Part shown: positions 22,421 through 34,342 of the stretch, piece by piece | Layout: each line of letters begins with the position of its first letter | Numbering within the stretch: position 1 is the stretch's first letter | Assembly (NCBI GenBank): GCA_026545765.1 | Contig: CM048839.1 | Span: 52,002,677-52,066,676 of the forward strand | Direction: 5' to 3' | DNA length: 64,000 nucleotides | Source: Plantago major | Taxonomy: Eukaryota; Streptophyta; Magnoliopsida; Lamiales; Plantaginaceae | Translations under genes and position numbers: made by a program | The notes under the pieces: model-generated | Databases searched by the model: none | What the model was told of the DNA's origin: nothing | Seen by the model: the letters and a program-made list of their open reading frames with translations, nothing else

Positions 22421-23013
22421 TGATGTGTCAAATCAGAGTTTTGTATTTGTTTACTTAGCCAAGAGTTAATTCTCAACATTACGAAAACTTGCAGTGCAGT
22501 GAAGTTAACCCCGAGGTCGGTCTCGAAGGACTAACTAGGCTGAGTTTGGGTTTACGAATAGTAGACATCATACGGAAAGCAGTAAATGGTTGTTTGCTTC
22601 GGCAGCAAGATGATTAACTAGTGTAGAAGTAAACAACTAAGCAGACAAAACTAGTGATAGGTTGACACTTAACGAGATTAATATATGAATGAGGAGAATT
22701 ATAAATTGGTGACTTGAAGACAAGCTAGCTAGCAGGAAATATGCGATCGATAGGAAAACGATTACTCTCAAGTTGTCACTACTTGGTTTCAGAAAACGAA
22801 TAGCATTAGTGAAGGCGTCAATTTCACTAAGCTACAATCAATTAAGCTAATCCTACTATTACTATTTGCAACTAACTGTTAGATTGAAGCAAGACGAAAA
22901 CGTTTTGGTTTCTAAAGATCAAATGCTTAATCTAACAGTGATATTGACGGAATGCACACCAAACATAATAGCATAATACGCAATTAATCTAAAAAGCTCA
23001 TAGTAATCGCGAC

Positions 23014-23078
<65 letters not shown>

Positions 23079-24047
23079 CGCATAAACCCTAACTAGCATG
23101 CTTGATTTCGTCACCACCCCATAATCAGGGTGTTTAGCTACTCATGTTATGCGAAGACATAATCAATAAAGCAATTAAACAATCAACACACATAATCTAA
23201 TACTAGAAATGAAGAATCGAATGATTGATTCAATTTACCCTTCGTTGTCACAAACCCTAGGTAGAATTGAAGAATCTGAATCGAATCGATGCAAAATAGT
23301 ATGTAGATTATGCTCCCAATCAATCACAATTGTCGGATTACAAGGTGAAAAACGGTTCAATTACCTTAAAACGGGTAATTGCCTTGGAAAATAGGTCTAG
23401 CTTGATAGCAATGTCTGAATACTTGACAATAGATGAATTCTCAAAGTAATAATGTTTTTTTGTATAACTAATAGAAAGAATTAAAAAAACTAGGTCTCGA
23501 TGAATTAGGAAAAATCTCGCGAACTGGTGGGCAAATTCGCCGCTGACGGAAGGGTTGGCGTCCGCCAACTCTCAAGTTGGCGTCCGCCATGTATGAGAGT
23601 TAGCGAACGCCAAAACATAGCTGGCGGACGCCAAAATATGTACATGGCGTCTGCCAGTATTAACTTTGGCGTCCGCGAATTCATTCTGGATTGAATTGGC
23701 GGACGCCAATCTTCTTACTGGCGTTCGCTGACTCTTCGGCAAATGATGATTTTGCCCTTCTTGTCCTTCTTGCTCGATTTTTCTCCTTTTAACTTCGATC
23801 CTTGGTATTTTGGCCTCCCCGCTCCACTTCTAGGAACCATACGAAGCATTGGAACTCCATATCTTCCAGATGCATGTAAAATACACCCTTTTTTGCCTTT
23901 AAATAGCGCGGTTTAACCAAATACCTGCAAAACTCACAATGAACAAAACAAGTAAAAAGACTCTAGGAAAACTACTAAAACTATACTTAAGGATAACAAA
24001 AGGACGGTAAAAAAGACCAGATGAGACGATGTAAAACCAACTCATCA
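22421..24047 (-). repeat. 3' LTR of the family B element
   Basis: Runs from TGATGTGTC to CTCATCA in plus coordinates. Compared by eye with the partner LTR over the first 160 bases there are about nine differences. It holds a longer (TA)n tract (about 23014-23075) than its partner (about 27004-27040). Confidence 0.85.
23548..23735. repeat. Cluster of GC-rich short palindromes in LTR B
   Basis: The word TTGGCGTCCGCCAA and variants (GGCGGACGCCAA, GGCGTCTGCCAG, GGCGTTCGCTGA) occur about eight times in both orientations within 190 bases of otherwise AT-rich DNA. The partner LTR has a similar cluster at 27518-27670. LTR B of the solo copy has a different version (CTGGCGTACGC, GGCGCAAGCC-like words, 29022-29112). 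Confidence 0.85.
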
Positions 24048-24066
24048 AACTCCCCAAACCGAACCC
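24048..24066 (-). other. Polypurine tract of the family B element
   Basis: The minus strand reads GGTTTGGGGAGTT directly before the TGATGAG start of the 3' LTR. This is the expected position for second-strand priming. Confidence 0.6.
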
Positions 24067-25739
24067 TTGCTTGTCCTCAAGCAATAGACTCTCTAAAAAA
24101 CCTAGAAAAACGAAAAACACACAGACACAAAGTAAAGTCTAACTCCCAAGCTACCGAGTCTACGATTGCACATAATAAGCCCGAATAATGCAGAAGTTTT
24201 GACATCACACTGACATTCACAGAATCACATGCATAAGTTCAAAAAGTTTTTTTCCAAAGTAAATAGAACTTAAGTCTAACACGGTAGTCCCTCACAAGTG
24301 GATCCTATGCATCTAATCTCTCACACTCCTAGAAGTGTCCAGTAGGGGTAATCACTCAAGAATATAAAGAGATAAGGAAGGTGACTTGCATCACAAAGAT
24401 GCCTCAAATACCTCATGCAATGTACTCAATCGGTTAAGTCAGAAGGGACTTTTTCATAGCTCTATAACAATCAGCAGTAGACTTATAAAAAGGCAATCGT
24501 TCTCTCTTTTTTCAATTTTTTCAATTTTTTCATTTTTTGCATACTTCTTTTTTGCAGTCTTATATATGACCCTTATGCTTATATCCTTTTTTTTCTCGGT
24601 CTCAATTTTTTGGTAGTGTATGTTTTACCGAAAGTCCGCACTTTTGTGCGTGCTGGTTTGGTATACACGCCATCAACCCTCACGGTCATATAGCTTTTAA
24701 GGGCCACGCCGGTATATAGGTAGTATCTGAAACGTGCCCAACACGACTAATGGTGGTAGTTAGTACCATAGATCCACTCCGAGACTTATTTTTTTTGTTT
24801 TGAGAGAACGAAAAACCCGAACACAGTCTTTATCAATACAAGTGGTGCACATAAACCTCCTCCCCAAACCTGTTCTTGGAATGGGTTTGGCATAAGCAAA
24901 TAAGAATGTAAAACATGTCGTTCGTCATACTTAACTTACACAGAGTACACATGAGAATGATGAGGCGCAAACAAGGGAGTTTGCACTTCCCGAGAAATCA
25001 CACAAGATCAATAATGCCGGTATCAATATTTCATATTTCCTCGGCTCTTAAGCATGCTCACAGGTTTTTTTGGACTACAGAATTAGAACAAATTTTCTAT
25101 TTACAGCAGAAACGAACTTAGCAAACTTAAACATGCAAACTGCTAAACGTCAAGCATCAGCCAAAACAAAAGCATTAAACAGGTTTAGTACATGCAATAG
25201 ACGCTCGACTTGGGAGACAGACTTAGACTCAACAGAAAATCACACATACACAGACTAATGCAGGAAAAGAAAAACACAGACACAGACACGACACACACAT
25301 ATAAGGATAAGTACACGAAAGCTACCTCCCTCCCCAAATCTAGACTAGAGATGGTCCCCAGCGAATAGTCTAGAAAGAAAGAAAGCTGAAAGTGTACTTC
25401 CCTGAAACGCATGGCTGCTGCTATCCATTATCAAACGGGAACGAATCCCTTGCATCCTTCCCCGCCAAGATTGACGATTTGGTGCCCATGTTTAGCTCCT
25501 CTCCTCCTGTTTCCTATGACTCTCTGCAAACTAACATTAGATAAATCAACAACTAAAATAAAACAAGGAAAATCAAAGGGAAAATAAAAGCGATAAATAG
25601 GTTCGAAACTCCCTGGCCAGTCTCGTGTGTGAGCTGGGGTTAGTATGTGCGAATCACTGCAAGGTGGGAGAACGGAAAGTGAATCTGATGGTGTCATCTG
25701 GGTGGTATCAAGTGTCTGCTCCATCTCCTAATCGTTGGA
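24067..25739 (-). other. Internal non-coding part of the family B element
   Basis: No protease, reverse transcriptase or integrase motifs were seen in any frame. Short minus-strand ORFs (for example 25431-25724) have no recognisable relatives. An acidic stretch, DDQLVMEEETFAEATDEETE, at about 25800-25740 borders this region and may be the gag tail. Confidence 0.55.
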
Positions 25740-26137
25740 AACGGGTGGTTCAGTTTCCTCGTCGGTCGCTTCGGCGAACGTCTCCTCCTCCATGACTAAC
25801 TGATCGTCTAAACCTTCACAAACTACTTCAATTGTGACTGGATTTTATTCTATTGCAGCAGAGTCGGTGGTAGTCCTCTCATATTCGCCTCTTCAAAGAT
25901 ATTCATGAGGTGTTTTCGATCGTTTCTCTAATGAGGTGTCAAATCCCACATCGACCCTCCTGCGGCTCTATCCACCATCCCTTGGCATTCGCTAGTTATA
26001 TTTTCGTAGAAAACCACCAACAGTGTACACAGATTCCAACCAATGTTCGGGTGCGCCTCCCGCAGGTCTTTAAATCTATACCATGCATCACAGATGTCCT
26101 CTTTAGATTCCTGTCGAAAATCATGGATAGCTTCGAT
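25740..26137 (-). pseudogene. Broken gag fragment of the family B element
   Basis: The minus strand is open from 26137 to a stop at 25928 and reads AIHDFRQESKEDICDAWYRF, then KDLREAHPNIGW, a hydrophobic FYENI block and RAAGGSMWDLTPH. This is the retrotransposon gag pattern of plant Tat/Athila-type elements (AI..F.Q...E...DAW.RFK ... FY..L ... A.GG....T). The frame is interrupted upstream (stop just before 26138) and again at 25928, and no zinc knuckle follows. It would have formed the virus-like particle shell. Confidence 0.7.
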
Positions 26138-26383
26138 TTATATGCACCTTGCTGCATTATTACCATCCATTCCACACCTATAGCAAATCAAGAGATCCAT
26201 ACTTTCCTGCACACACAAAGAAACCCAAGTAGTTCCGCAAAATAAACTTAACTAAAAAAGAAAAGACTAGCTAACTAATATATACATCTGTAAATTAAGA
26301 CCAATAGAGCAGAAATAATGAACTAAAACTACAAAAAATAAAAATACTGCAACTAGAATTCGTAAACTTAACATAGGATTAAG

Positions 26384-26401
26384 TCCCCGGCAGCGGCGCC
26401 A
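26384..26401 (-). other. Primer-binding site of the family B element
   Basis: TGGCGCCGCTGCCGGGGA on the minus strand lies six bases after the LTR end. Plant Ty3/gypsy elements of the Tat and Athila groups often use this type of site. It fixes the direction of the element. Confidence 0.8.
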
Positions 26402-26407
26402 AAAACT

Positions 26408-27002
26408 TGATGTTTCAAATCAGAGTTTTGTATTTGTTTACTTAGCCAAGAGTTAATTCTCAACACTACGAAAACTTGCAGTGCAGTGAAGTTAACCCCG
26501 AAGTCAGTCTCGAAGGACTTAACTAGGTTGAGTTTGGGTTTACGAATAGTAGACACAATATGGAAAGCAGTAAATGGTTGTTTGCTTCGGCAGCAAGATG
26601 ATTAACTAGTGTAGAAGTAAACAACTAAGCAGACAAAACTAGTGATAGGTTGACACTTAACGAGATTAATATATGAATGAGGAGAATTTTGAAGTGGTGA
26701 CTTGAAGATAAGCTAGCTAGCAGGAAATATGCGATCGATAGAAAAACGATTACTCTCAAGTTGTCACTACTTGGTTTCAGAAAACGAATAGCATTAGTGA
26801 AGGCGCCAATTTCACTAAGCTATAATCAATTAAGCTAATACAACTATTACTATTGGCAACTAACTGTTAGATTGAAGCAAGACGAAAACGTTTTGGTTTC
26901 TAAAGATCAAATACTTAATCTAACAGTGATATTGACGGAATGCACATCAAACGTAATAGCAGAATATGCAATTAATCTAAAAAGCTCATAGTAATGGCGA
27001 CT

Positions 27003-27042
<40 letters not shown>

Positions 27043-27988
27043 CGCATAAACCCTAACTTTCATGCTTGAATTCATCACCACCCCATAATCAGGGTGTTTA
27101 GCTACTCATGTTATGCGAAGACATAATCCATAAAGCAATTAAACAATCAACACACATAATCTAATACTAGAAACGAAGAATCGAACGATTGATTCAATTT
27201 ACCCTTCGTTGTCACAAACCCTAGGTAGAATTGAAGAACCTGAATCGAATTGATGCAAGATAGTATGTAGATTATGTTCCCAATCAATCACAATCGTCGG
27301 ATTACAAGGTGAAAACCGGTTCAATTACCCCAAAACGGGTAATTGCCTTGGAAAATAGGTCTAGCTTGAGAGCAATGTCTGAATACTTGACAATAGATGA
27401 ATTCTCAAAGTAATAATGTTTTTTGTCTAACTAATAGAAAGAATTAAAAAAACTAGGTCTCGATGAATTAGGAAAAATCTCGCGAACTGGTGGGCAAATT
27501 CGTCGTTGACAAAAGGGTTGGCGTCCGCCATGTATGAGAGTTGGCGGACACCAAAACATAGCTGGCGGACACCAAAATATGTACATGGCGTCCGCCAGTA
27601 CTAACTTTGGTGTCCGCCAATTCATTCTGGATTGAATTGGCGGACGCCAATCTTCTTACTGGCGTTCGCTGACTATTCGGCAAATGATGATTTTGCCCTT
27701 CTTGTCCTTCTTGCTCGATCTTGCTCCTTTTAACTTCGATCCTTGGTATTTTGGCCTCCCCGCTCCACTTCTAGCAACCATACGAAGCATTGGAACTCCA
27801 TATCTTCCAGATGCATGTAAAATACACTCTTTTTTTGCCTTAATTAGCGCGGTTTAACCAAATACCTGCAAAACTCACAAAGAACAAAATAAGTAAAAAG
27901 ACTCTAGGAAAACTACTAAAACTATACTTAAGGATAACAAAAGGATGGTAAAAAAGACCGGATGAGACGATGTAAAACCGACTCATCA
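26408..27988 (-). repeat. 5' LTR of the family B element
   Basis: Begins TGATGTTTCAAATC and ends ACTCATCA in plus coordinates; 1581 bp. It is slightly shorter than its partner because of the shorter (TA)n tract and a shorter palindrome cluster. Confidence 0.85.
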
Positions 27989-27993
27989 GCAGT

Positions 27994-29399
27994 GAAGTTA
28001 ACCCCTAGGTTGGTCTCTCAAGGACTTAACTAGGTTGAGTATGGTTTACGAATAGTAATAATAGTACGAAAAGAAGTAAAGTTTGTTTGCTTCGGCAGCC
28101 GAATGATAATCTAACTATGATGCAGACTAACTAGAAAACAAATTAACTTGTAGAGATGAATATATGAGAGGGAATTATCGTGTGGTGACAGAAAACAAGC
28201 TAGCTAGAAGGAAAACATGCAACAATAAGGATGGCGATTTACTCTAGTTATCACTGGGACACGTCCTAACGATTATTACACTGCTCTAGTTCTCTAGGCA
28301 AACACCTTATATCAGATAAGGTACGAAGGACTATGACAATGAACTAACTGAATTTGTTCTACAAAACATATAGCATTGGTGAAGGCGTCAATTTCACCAA
28401 GCTACAATTAATAAGCTAATGCAGTTATGTGTTTGCTACGAACCTATGGATTTGCAATCTTTAGACGTTTTGGTGGTAAATCAGTTGCATAATCCTTTGA
28501 TGATTTTGTGGGTAAAACACAATACACATAACTACATACGCATTTAATCAAAAGGGCACAGAGTAAATCTCATCTTACTGTTATTAAATTGCATAAATCC
28601 TAACTAGCATGCATTGAATCCATCACCACCCCATAATTGGGTGTTTAGCTACTCATGATATACATAGACATAATCAATATTATATACGAACACATACTAA
28701 GCATAATCGAATGCAAAATACCGAGAATCAAGAGTCGATACAATTTTACCCAATCGTGTCACAAACCCTAGGTAGAATTGAAGAAACTGGAATCCAATCA
28801 GTAGAAAATATGTAGATAATGCTCCCAATGAATAATATATCGTCAATTACATGAATAATCGGTTCAATTACCTTCAGTAATAGGTAGGTAATTGCCTTGG
28901 AAAAGTTCTAGGTTGAGAGCAAAGATGAAAAGAAGATAATGAATACAATTGTCTTTGTTCCAAACTAATAGTGAAAACAGAAAGAAACGAATTAGGTGAA
29001 GACAGGACGAATTGAAATTACTGGCGTACGCAGGCAGCCGCCTGGCATCGCCAGTAAAGCACCTGGCGTAGGATGCAACTGGCGTACGCAAGGCTTGCGC
29101 CTAGCGTGCGCCAGATACCCTGGTTGACTCCCATCCGCACTTTGACTCCAAATTTGGTATTTTTGGCCTTCCGCTCCATTTTTAGCATCCGTTCGAGGCA
29201 TTCGAACTCCGTATCCTGCAAATGCATATAAAATGCATCCTTTTGCGTCCAAACAACGCGGTTTAGCCAAATACCTACAAAACACACAAAGAACAAAACA
29301 AGTAAAAATACTCTAGGAAAACCACTAAAAACTATACTTAAGGACGAAAATAAGATGGTAAAAAAAAACCAAATGAGACGGTGTAAAACCGACTCATCA
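27994..29399. repeat. Remainder of solo LTR B
   Basis: Sequence resumes with GAAGTTAACCCCTAGGTTGG, which matches the LTR interior near 22500. It ends with CGACTCATCA. It is clearly more diverged from the two LTRs of the inserted element than those are from each other. Confidence 0.75.
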
Positions 29400-29897
29400 C
29401 TTAGTCTCTTTTCAGAGATTTCCTCTTTTGCTCAGACATCTCTGTCTGCGTAATACATGCACTATACTATTTTTGTCTTGTAGTCTCAAAGGAAATGTGC
29501 AAGCTATCTGAGGTTTTACACTTCCTTTCTCAGTTTCCGTTGAGTGTCAGAAACCACTTTGAAAACTTGTCTTCCAAAGACACTTGTTTCTTAAAAGTAT
29601 CTGAGTCAAGGTATCTACGGAGACATTTTCTCATTAGTCTTCAGCAATCTTGTGTAGTCTCTTGATCTTCAAAACTTGAGCTCTTCCTGTTGGATGCTTG
29701 CTTCTTGATCTTCTTCAAAGATATAAAAATTACATTCAAAGACCTAACATCCTATATAAGATATACTAGACTAACATACTCAATAAGCTTCCTCTTTACA
29801 ATGTTCAAGTAAACTAAGAGTACTAGTTACCTTTCTGAATTAAGATAAGTCATTAGGGTTGCTAATTAAAATCTACATAGATATTCATAACACCTAC

Positions 29898-31857
29898 TTT
29901 CCTTAAATTTGCTTGCCTTTAGACTATTATGAGTAATATTATGAGACTATTAGTAATATATGACCTAACAAGTACCTATATGTTCATTTTAACAATTTTG
30001 CATTTTTTTTTTTACTTCACTATCCCGCTCGCGACCGCGATCCCAGTTTTTCGGGCCGTGTCGCGATACGCTATTCACAACACTGCTCCCTACGTTATTT
30101 TGCCATTTTTTGGTATCCCATTGGAATTGTCCCATATCATTTCTTTTACTTTTCAGGAAAATTTATATAATTTTATTACAGTAGTATATAAGTGGATAAC
30201 TATTGGAGTTTTGCAAATTGAGTAGTTAATTTAAGTTAAATTAGACCCAGTTGTAATATATATGTAAATTAGACTTTAATTTACAAAATATCAATCTGTC
30301 TTTTTCAATTAAATTACAATCTCTAATTCCACCCCAACAAAATCAATTCATCATTCAAGAAAAGAACCAAATATGTCATCTCCAATTTAATCCCAAACCC
30401 TAATTTAAACCAAACAAAATCAATTCATCAAGGAAAAAAAAAACAACGATAACCAATCTTTCTTCTCAATTTTCTCCAATTAAATTAAAAAAATATATAT
30501 TGGCACTAACCCAAACTCTAATGCAACTTGAAAAAGACAATCAATTATCAGAAACAGTGATATTCCTTACCTCCATATATGTATTCTATTATTTGTAACT
30601 AGGTGCCATAATAACACGCATATAGCGTATATAATTGGAAAATTATTGGAGTTGTGCAATTGATTACTTAACTTAAGTTAAATTGGATTCATTTGTTATA
30701 TATGTGTGTGTGTGTGAATTGGACTTTAATTTAAAAAAAAAAACAATATATATTTTCTAATTAAATTCCAATCTCTAATTCAACCCCAACAAAATGAGTT
30801 CATCATTACAAAAAAAAATCTTTCTTCTCCAGACAAATTTCAATATTTAATTCAACCCAACAAAATCAATTCTTCGTAAAAGAAACAAATATATAACTAA
30901 TCTTTCTTCTACACCTTTTCCAATTATGATTTTTCTATTATTTTTAACTAAATGTCACAATAACACAGGTAAGGTAGCTACCACATTATACCATTCTAAT
31001 AAACTTTGAAGTTAACTCCACATGCATGCAATTTACAAGGATATAATAATACTTACTGATCATGCATCCATTTTATTTCTAGCAAACTTTACGCATGCAT
31101 CGATTTTACAAACTTTACTAATAATCCATACAAAATGAAACTTATAATAAAATCGGAATACCGTATATTAATTGAAAGTAGATTAGATAATTGTTTTCAA
31201 TAAAAACATTTACTTTTTAAGTAAAAACATTTATTTTTTTAATTAAAAAAAGTTTATGTTTTAAGTAAAACATATATTTTTCTTATAAGATGCATTTATT
31301 ATACAAAAAACCAATATATTCGAGTAAATATTTAATTAATTAATAATAATTGTAATTTTTATTCGTTTTTTATATAAACTTTTTGATAGAGCTTTTGGTA
31401 GAAGAATAGACACTCTAAGTATCAGCGGATGAGAAGAGGTATATCGTGCTTTTTCCAATATGAAGTTGATCTATGGTTAAAAAGAGTCAAACTCGCAGTC
31501 GATTCGTTATATTTCTTACATTATCATCACTTATTCACTTTTTTCTTACTTTATCACTCAATTACACCTTTATCACAATAATATCACTCACATGCTAATA
31601 TTTAATTTAATTATTTTTTTAATACAAGAGAAAGTAACACGATAGAAAATTACTAACGAAACGAAGGTAGTATATGATTCATTTCTTATCAAATGCATTT
31701 ATTAGGAAAAACACGAATATATTCAAGTGAACATTTTAATTTTAATCAATAATATTTGTTCATTTTTTAATTAAATTTTTAGTATACTGTCTAGAAGAAT
31801 ACACACTCTAGTATTAGCTGGACCGAGCCGGAAATTTATGTTCGGAGGGGCCAAATT
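29898..31857. other. AT-rich DNA with degenerate duplications
   Basis: No gene is supported. A segment with TTGGAGTTTTGCAAATTGAG, GACTTTAATTTA and CCAACAAAATCAATTCATCA (from about 30200) is repeated in decayed form from about 30641. A second pair, CATTTATTA...ATATATTC and AGAATAGACACTCTA, occurs at about 31285-31420 and 31685-31815. A short GC-rich patch (CTCGCGACCGCGATCCCAG) lies at 30030-30050. Confidence 0.5.
30200..30960. repeat. Degenerate tandem duplication, unit about 440 bp
   Basis: Both halves contain TTGGAGTT(T/G)TGCAA, TTAAGTTAAATT, GACTTTAATTTA, and CCAATCTCTAATTCAACCCC-like text in the same order. They differ by many substitutions and indels. Confidence 0.6.
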
Positions 31858-32075
31858 ATAAACTCCCTTTGTTTCGAACTCAACTTCCCATGCATCGGGA
31901 CACAAGTTTTTAGAGAAGATGGAATAAGTAACAGAGATGGTGAATAAAGTTGAAAAGAGAGTGATTAAAATATGAGAGATAGTGAAGAAAAAATAGGAGA
32001 AATGATTAATAAAGTAGAAGAGATATTTTCATTCAAGTGAGTGGAAGTTGAGCTTGAGACATACCAAACTCAGAA
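31858..32075. mobile_element. Stowaway-type MITE, one end decayed
   Basis: Starts ACTCCCTTTGTTTCGAACTC and carries CATCGGGACACAAGTTTTTAG and repeated GAATAAAGT/AGAGAGTG words. This is the same internal text as the MITE at 34343. The right end near 32075 lacks a clean GGAGGGAGT. It directly abuts the Harbinger-like relic. Confidence 0.5.
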
Positions 32076-32112
32076 TACTCTAAAAAAATCCTCTCATCCC
32101 CCATTTTCCGAC

Positions 32113-33170
32113 ATGGCTGACCCAAATAACCAACTCATGAATTGGTTGATGGAGAACGGTCCACAACAGTTTGAACAATTCTTGCAAAGTAACCGATCCC
32201 AAACACCCCTAAACCCGAACAACAACCTAACTACCCCCTGCGATCCATATTCGTCACCCGGGACATTTATGCCTACAAATTCCAGGCTACATAATCAGTT
32301 GTCCCAGAGACCCACAACGCCCGTGGTGGTTCAGAATGGGAAAGTCAAAGGAAAGAAGGCTACACTACCAAAGGTCGCTCCAGAAGACAGGGGAAAGAAA
32401 CAAAACTATTTTATGAAGCAAGAAGAAATTACATTAATCACACACTTCATGCAGGTGAGTGAAAGATCTCATAAATGGGACGAACATGAAGTTGGCAACT
32501 CTGTGCAATGCAACGCGAGAGGATGAAATGCACTCTCTTCACCCTCGAACTAACAGTTAACTCCGGGGTAGATGGTGTCGGATGTTGACGTCGTTAACTT
32601 GTTCATGAGCGCATATAAGGAGTCCATACGAGCTCTTGGGAATAGGAGTGGTCATAACAACGACGTCCTCAAGTATACCCACAATCTATATCAACAAAAT
32701 CATCCAAAATGCAAGGAGTTGGAGTTGTTTCATTGTTGGGAAGCTATGGGGAGTATCCGGAGTGGCAAACCAAAATGAATCACGAGGGGACTTCGAAAAA
32801 GAAGTTTCGAACTTTGAAGTGCAAGATGAAGCGGAAGGCGAAGATGGAGATGCAATGGAAGAAACTAAGGGGAGCGGAAGCAAGCGACCGCTTAAGTACA
32901 TACAGTGATGTTGGTTCGAAACATCGTAGAGGGAAAGAAATTGGTGATAGAGGCAGAGAGGATCGATTACCTAGCTAAGGCTGAGGCGTGCACAAAGGTC
33001 GGGGGACGTGAGGGTACTAGCAGCTCAATCTCAGGCAGATCTGACCGAGACACAAAGGCTGCAAATGCTTATGATTCTCACTTAAATGGATCAAGGAAAC
33101 ATGACAGTTGAGACGCAGAAACTCTATGAGAGGTTGAAAGAGGAGTTCAACATATGCAGTGGTGGTTGAA
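32113..33170 (+). pseudogene. Harbinger-type ORF1 (Myb/SANT-like) relic
   Basis: The best start is ATG at 32113 (MADPNNQLMNWLMENGPQQF). The upstream in-frame codons belong to a MITE. A Gln/Asn/Pro-rich head is followed by a basic stretch and a damaged Myb/SANT-like block (QEEITLITHFMQVSERSHKW). In other frames come ELELFHCWEAMGS, the acidic GEDGDAMEETKGSGSKRP, and a tail with ETQKLYERLKEEFN ending near 33170. This order (N-rich head, Myb-like, HCW motif, acidic linker, coiled tail) is that of the DNA-binding partner of PIF/Harbinger transposases. At least three frame changes make it inactive. The matching transposase is absent. Confidence 0.6.
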
Positions 33171-34340
33171 GTGTTGTTTATTCTTATGCTTGATGTGTGT
33201 TTGTGTTTGCTTGGTTTAAATTGTGAGTTTATTTCCATTTGCATTATAGTTTCCATTATCGTACATTTGTTGTAATATAATCGTGGTTTGAATTTAAAAA
33301 ACACCCCCTTCTACTTCAAAATCTTATCTTTATTTCAATGTTACTACTATTACAAACAATAAAAACTTTCCACGATCAAACCCCGTGCTACCCCACAATT
33401 ACTATCACAATGACAGATTTTGGCCGTGGGTAGGGGTGCATTTCGAACCAAACGAATTGAACATTGACATTAACAAATATTTGTTCATTTAATATATGTC
33501 ATGTTCAGTTTGTGTTCAGGTTTGTCGAACATCTCATTAATTGTTTATGTACAGTTCATTAAGATTTCAAAATGTACATGTTTGTTTATTAGTTTAGTTG
33601 GATCGTGTTCACGAACATTTCATTTCAGTATGAAAATACAAGGAAAACTAAAATTCACACAATAATATCACAAAAATAATGAGAAAATTCATTTTTTGTA
33701 TCTTAAATTGTGACAGTTACCGTTTTGGTATATTTAGTTGTGACGGTCCAATTTTGGTACCTTAAGTTTCGTATTTGTCCAAGTTTGATACTCCGTTAAT
33801 TAAACTTTATGTAACCGTTAATTTTAACCGAATTAATAAGAATTAGCATGAATTGATTTTCGATTTTCCCCAATACGAAAGTTTCTAAAAACCATGGTTA
33901 TGAATATGATGATATATCGTGCTTGTTCCAATATGCACTCGATTATGGTAAAATTCGAATTTGCAGACGTGGAAAAATCTAGATCGTTGCGTACGAAATT
34001 AGAATGCGAGTGAGTGTAGGAAATACATACCTACATAGTCCAAAAGTCTCAACTCTTTGGGCCCCACTACAAACCCCATCTTTTGGACACCACGGGAATC
34101 ATCGCCCCTCACCTGGGTCCCACTGCACATAGATAGTCTCCTTTACAAAATTTCTAATAATTTAACTACGACAATTGCACCTTTGCCCCTGCATCTCATA
34201 CATTCTTCATACCGCCCCGTGTGAAGAATTCTGTAACACTACGGGACCAAAAAGTTAAATGCTACTAAGACCAAAACCTTTGGGGTAAGGTTTGAGAGTT
34301 GAAATACTTGGAATATTACAATATCAAAAAACCTATAAAC
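33171..34340. other. Non-coding repeats
   Basis: From about 33430 the text TAGGGGTGCATTTCG and many GTTCA/GAAC words suggest an old hAT-like end. A dispersed repeat (see 33665-33860) follows. The region near 34000-34330 is unique non-coding DNA as far as can be seen. Confidence 0.4.
33665..33860. repeat. Dispersed repeat D, copy 1
   Basis: Shares the order AAATTGTGACA, TATTTAGTTGT, AATTTGGTACCTT, TTTGATACTCCGTTAAT, CGTTAATTTTAACCGAATTA with the stretch at 35283-35475. It is non-coding, and its ends were not defined. Confidence 0.6.
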
Positions 34341-34342
34341 TA

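Larger units (their letters stand above)
22421..27988 (-). mobile_element. Non-autonomous LTR element, family B (gag-only type)
   Basis: Two LTRs of 1627 and 1581 bp, TGATG...CATCA, flank a 2.36-kb internal region. On the minus strand, the LTR at 26408-27988 is followed after AAGTTTT by TGGCGCCGCTGCCGGGGA (26401-26384), the primer-binding site type of plant Ty3/gypsy elements. The other LTR is preceded by the purine-rich TTTGGGGAGTT. Only a broken gag fragment is present; there is no protease, reverse transcriptase or integrase, so movement needed another element. The exact 5-bp duplication GCAGT shows a normal insertion. Confidence 0.85.
22343..29399. mobile_element. Solo LTR, family B, split by a related element
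   Basis: Starts TGATGTGTCAAATCAG and ends AAAACCGACTCATCA. Flanks are CTTCG (22338-22342) and CTTAG (29400-29404), four of five matching. Its own parts are 22343-22420 and 27994-29399, about 1.48 kb. The inserted element 22421-27988 duplicated GCAGT (22416-22420 and 27989-27993), and the LTR sequence is continuous across it. No internal domains remain, so it is a solo LTR. Confidence 0.8.
21195..29892. mobile_element. Solo LTR, family A, second copy, split by nested insertions
   Basis: Starts TGTTAGTCCAGATAACGGC like the copy at 557 and ends TTCATAACA, with near-identical flanks CCTAT (21190-21194) and CCTAC (29893-29897). Its own sequence is 21195-22342 plus about 29405-29892, roughly 1.64 kb, close to the 1746 bp of the first copy. 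The shared start contains the G-run followed by a TGAATAG word. Everything between 22343 and 29399 was inserted later. No internal retrotransposon domains belong to this family in the window. Confidence 0.8.

Noticed and set aside
23548-23735. Regular short repeats resembling a CRISPR array
   Set aside because: Repeats are short palindromes in both orientations with uneven spacing, inside a plant LTR.
25910-26245. Plus-strand ORF of 111 aa
   Set aside because: It is the reverse of the gag fragment of the family B element.
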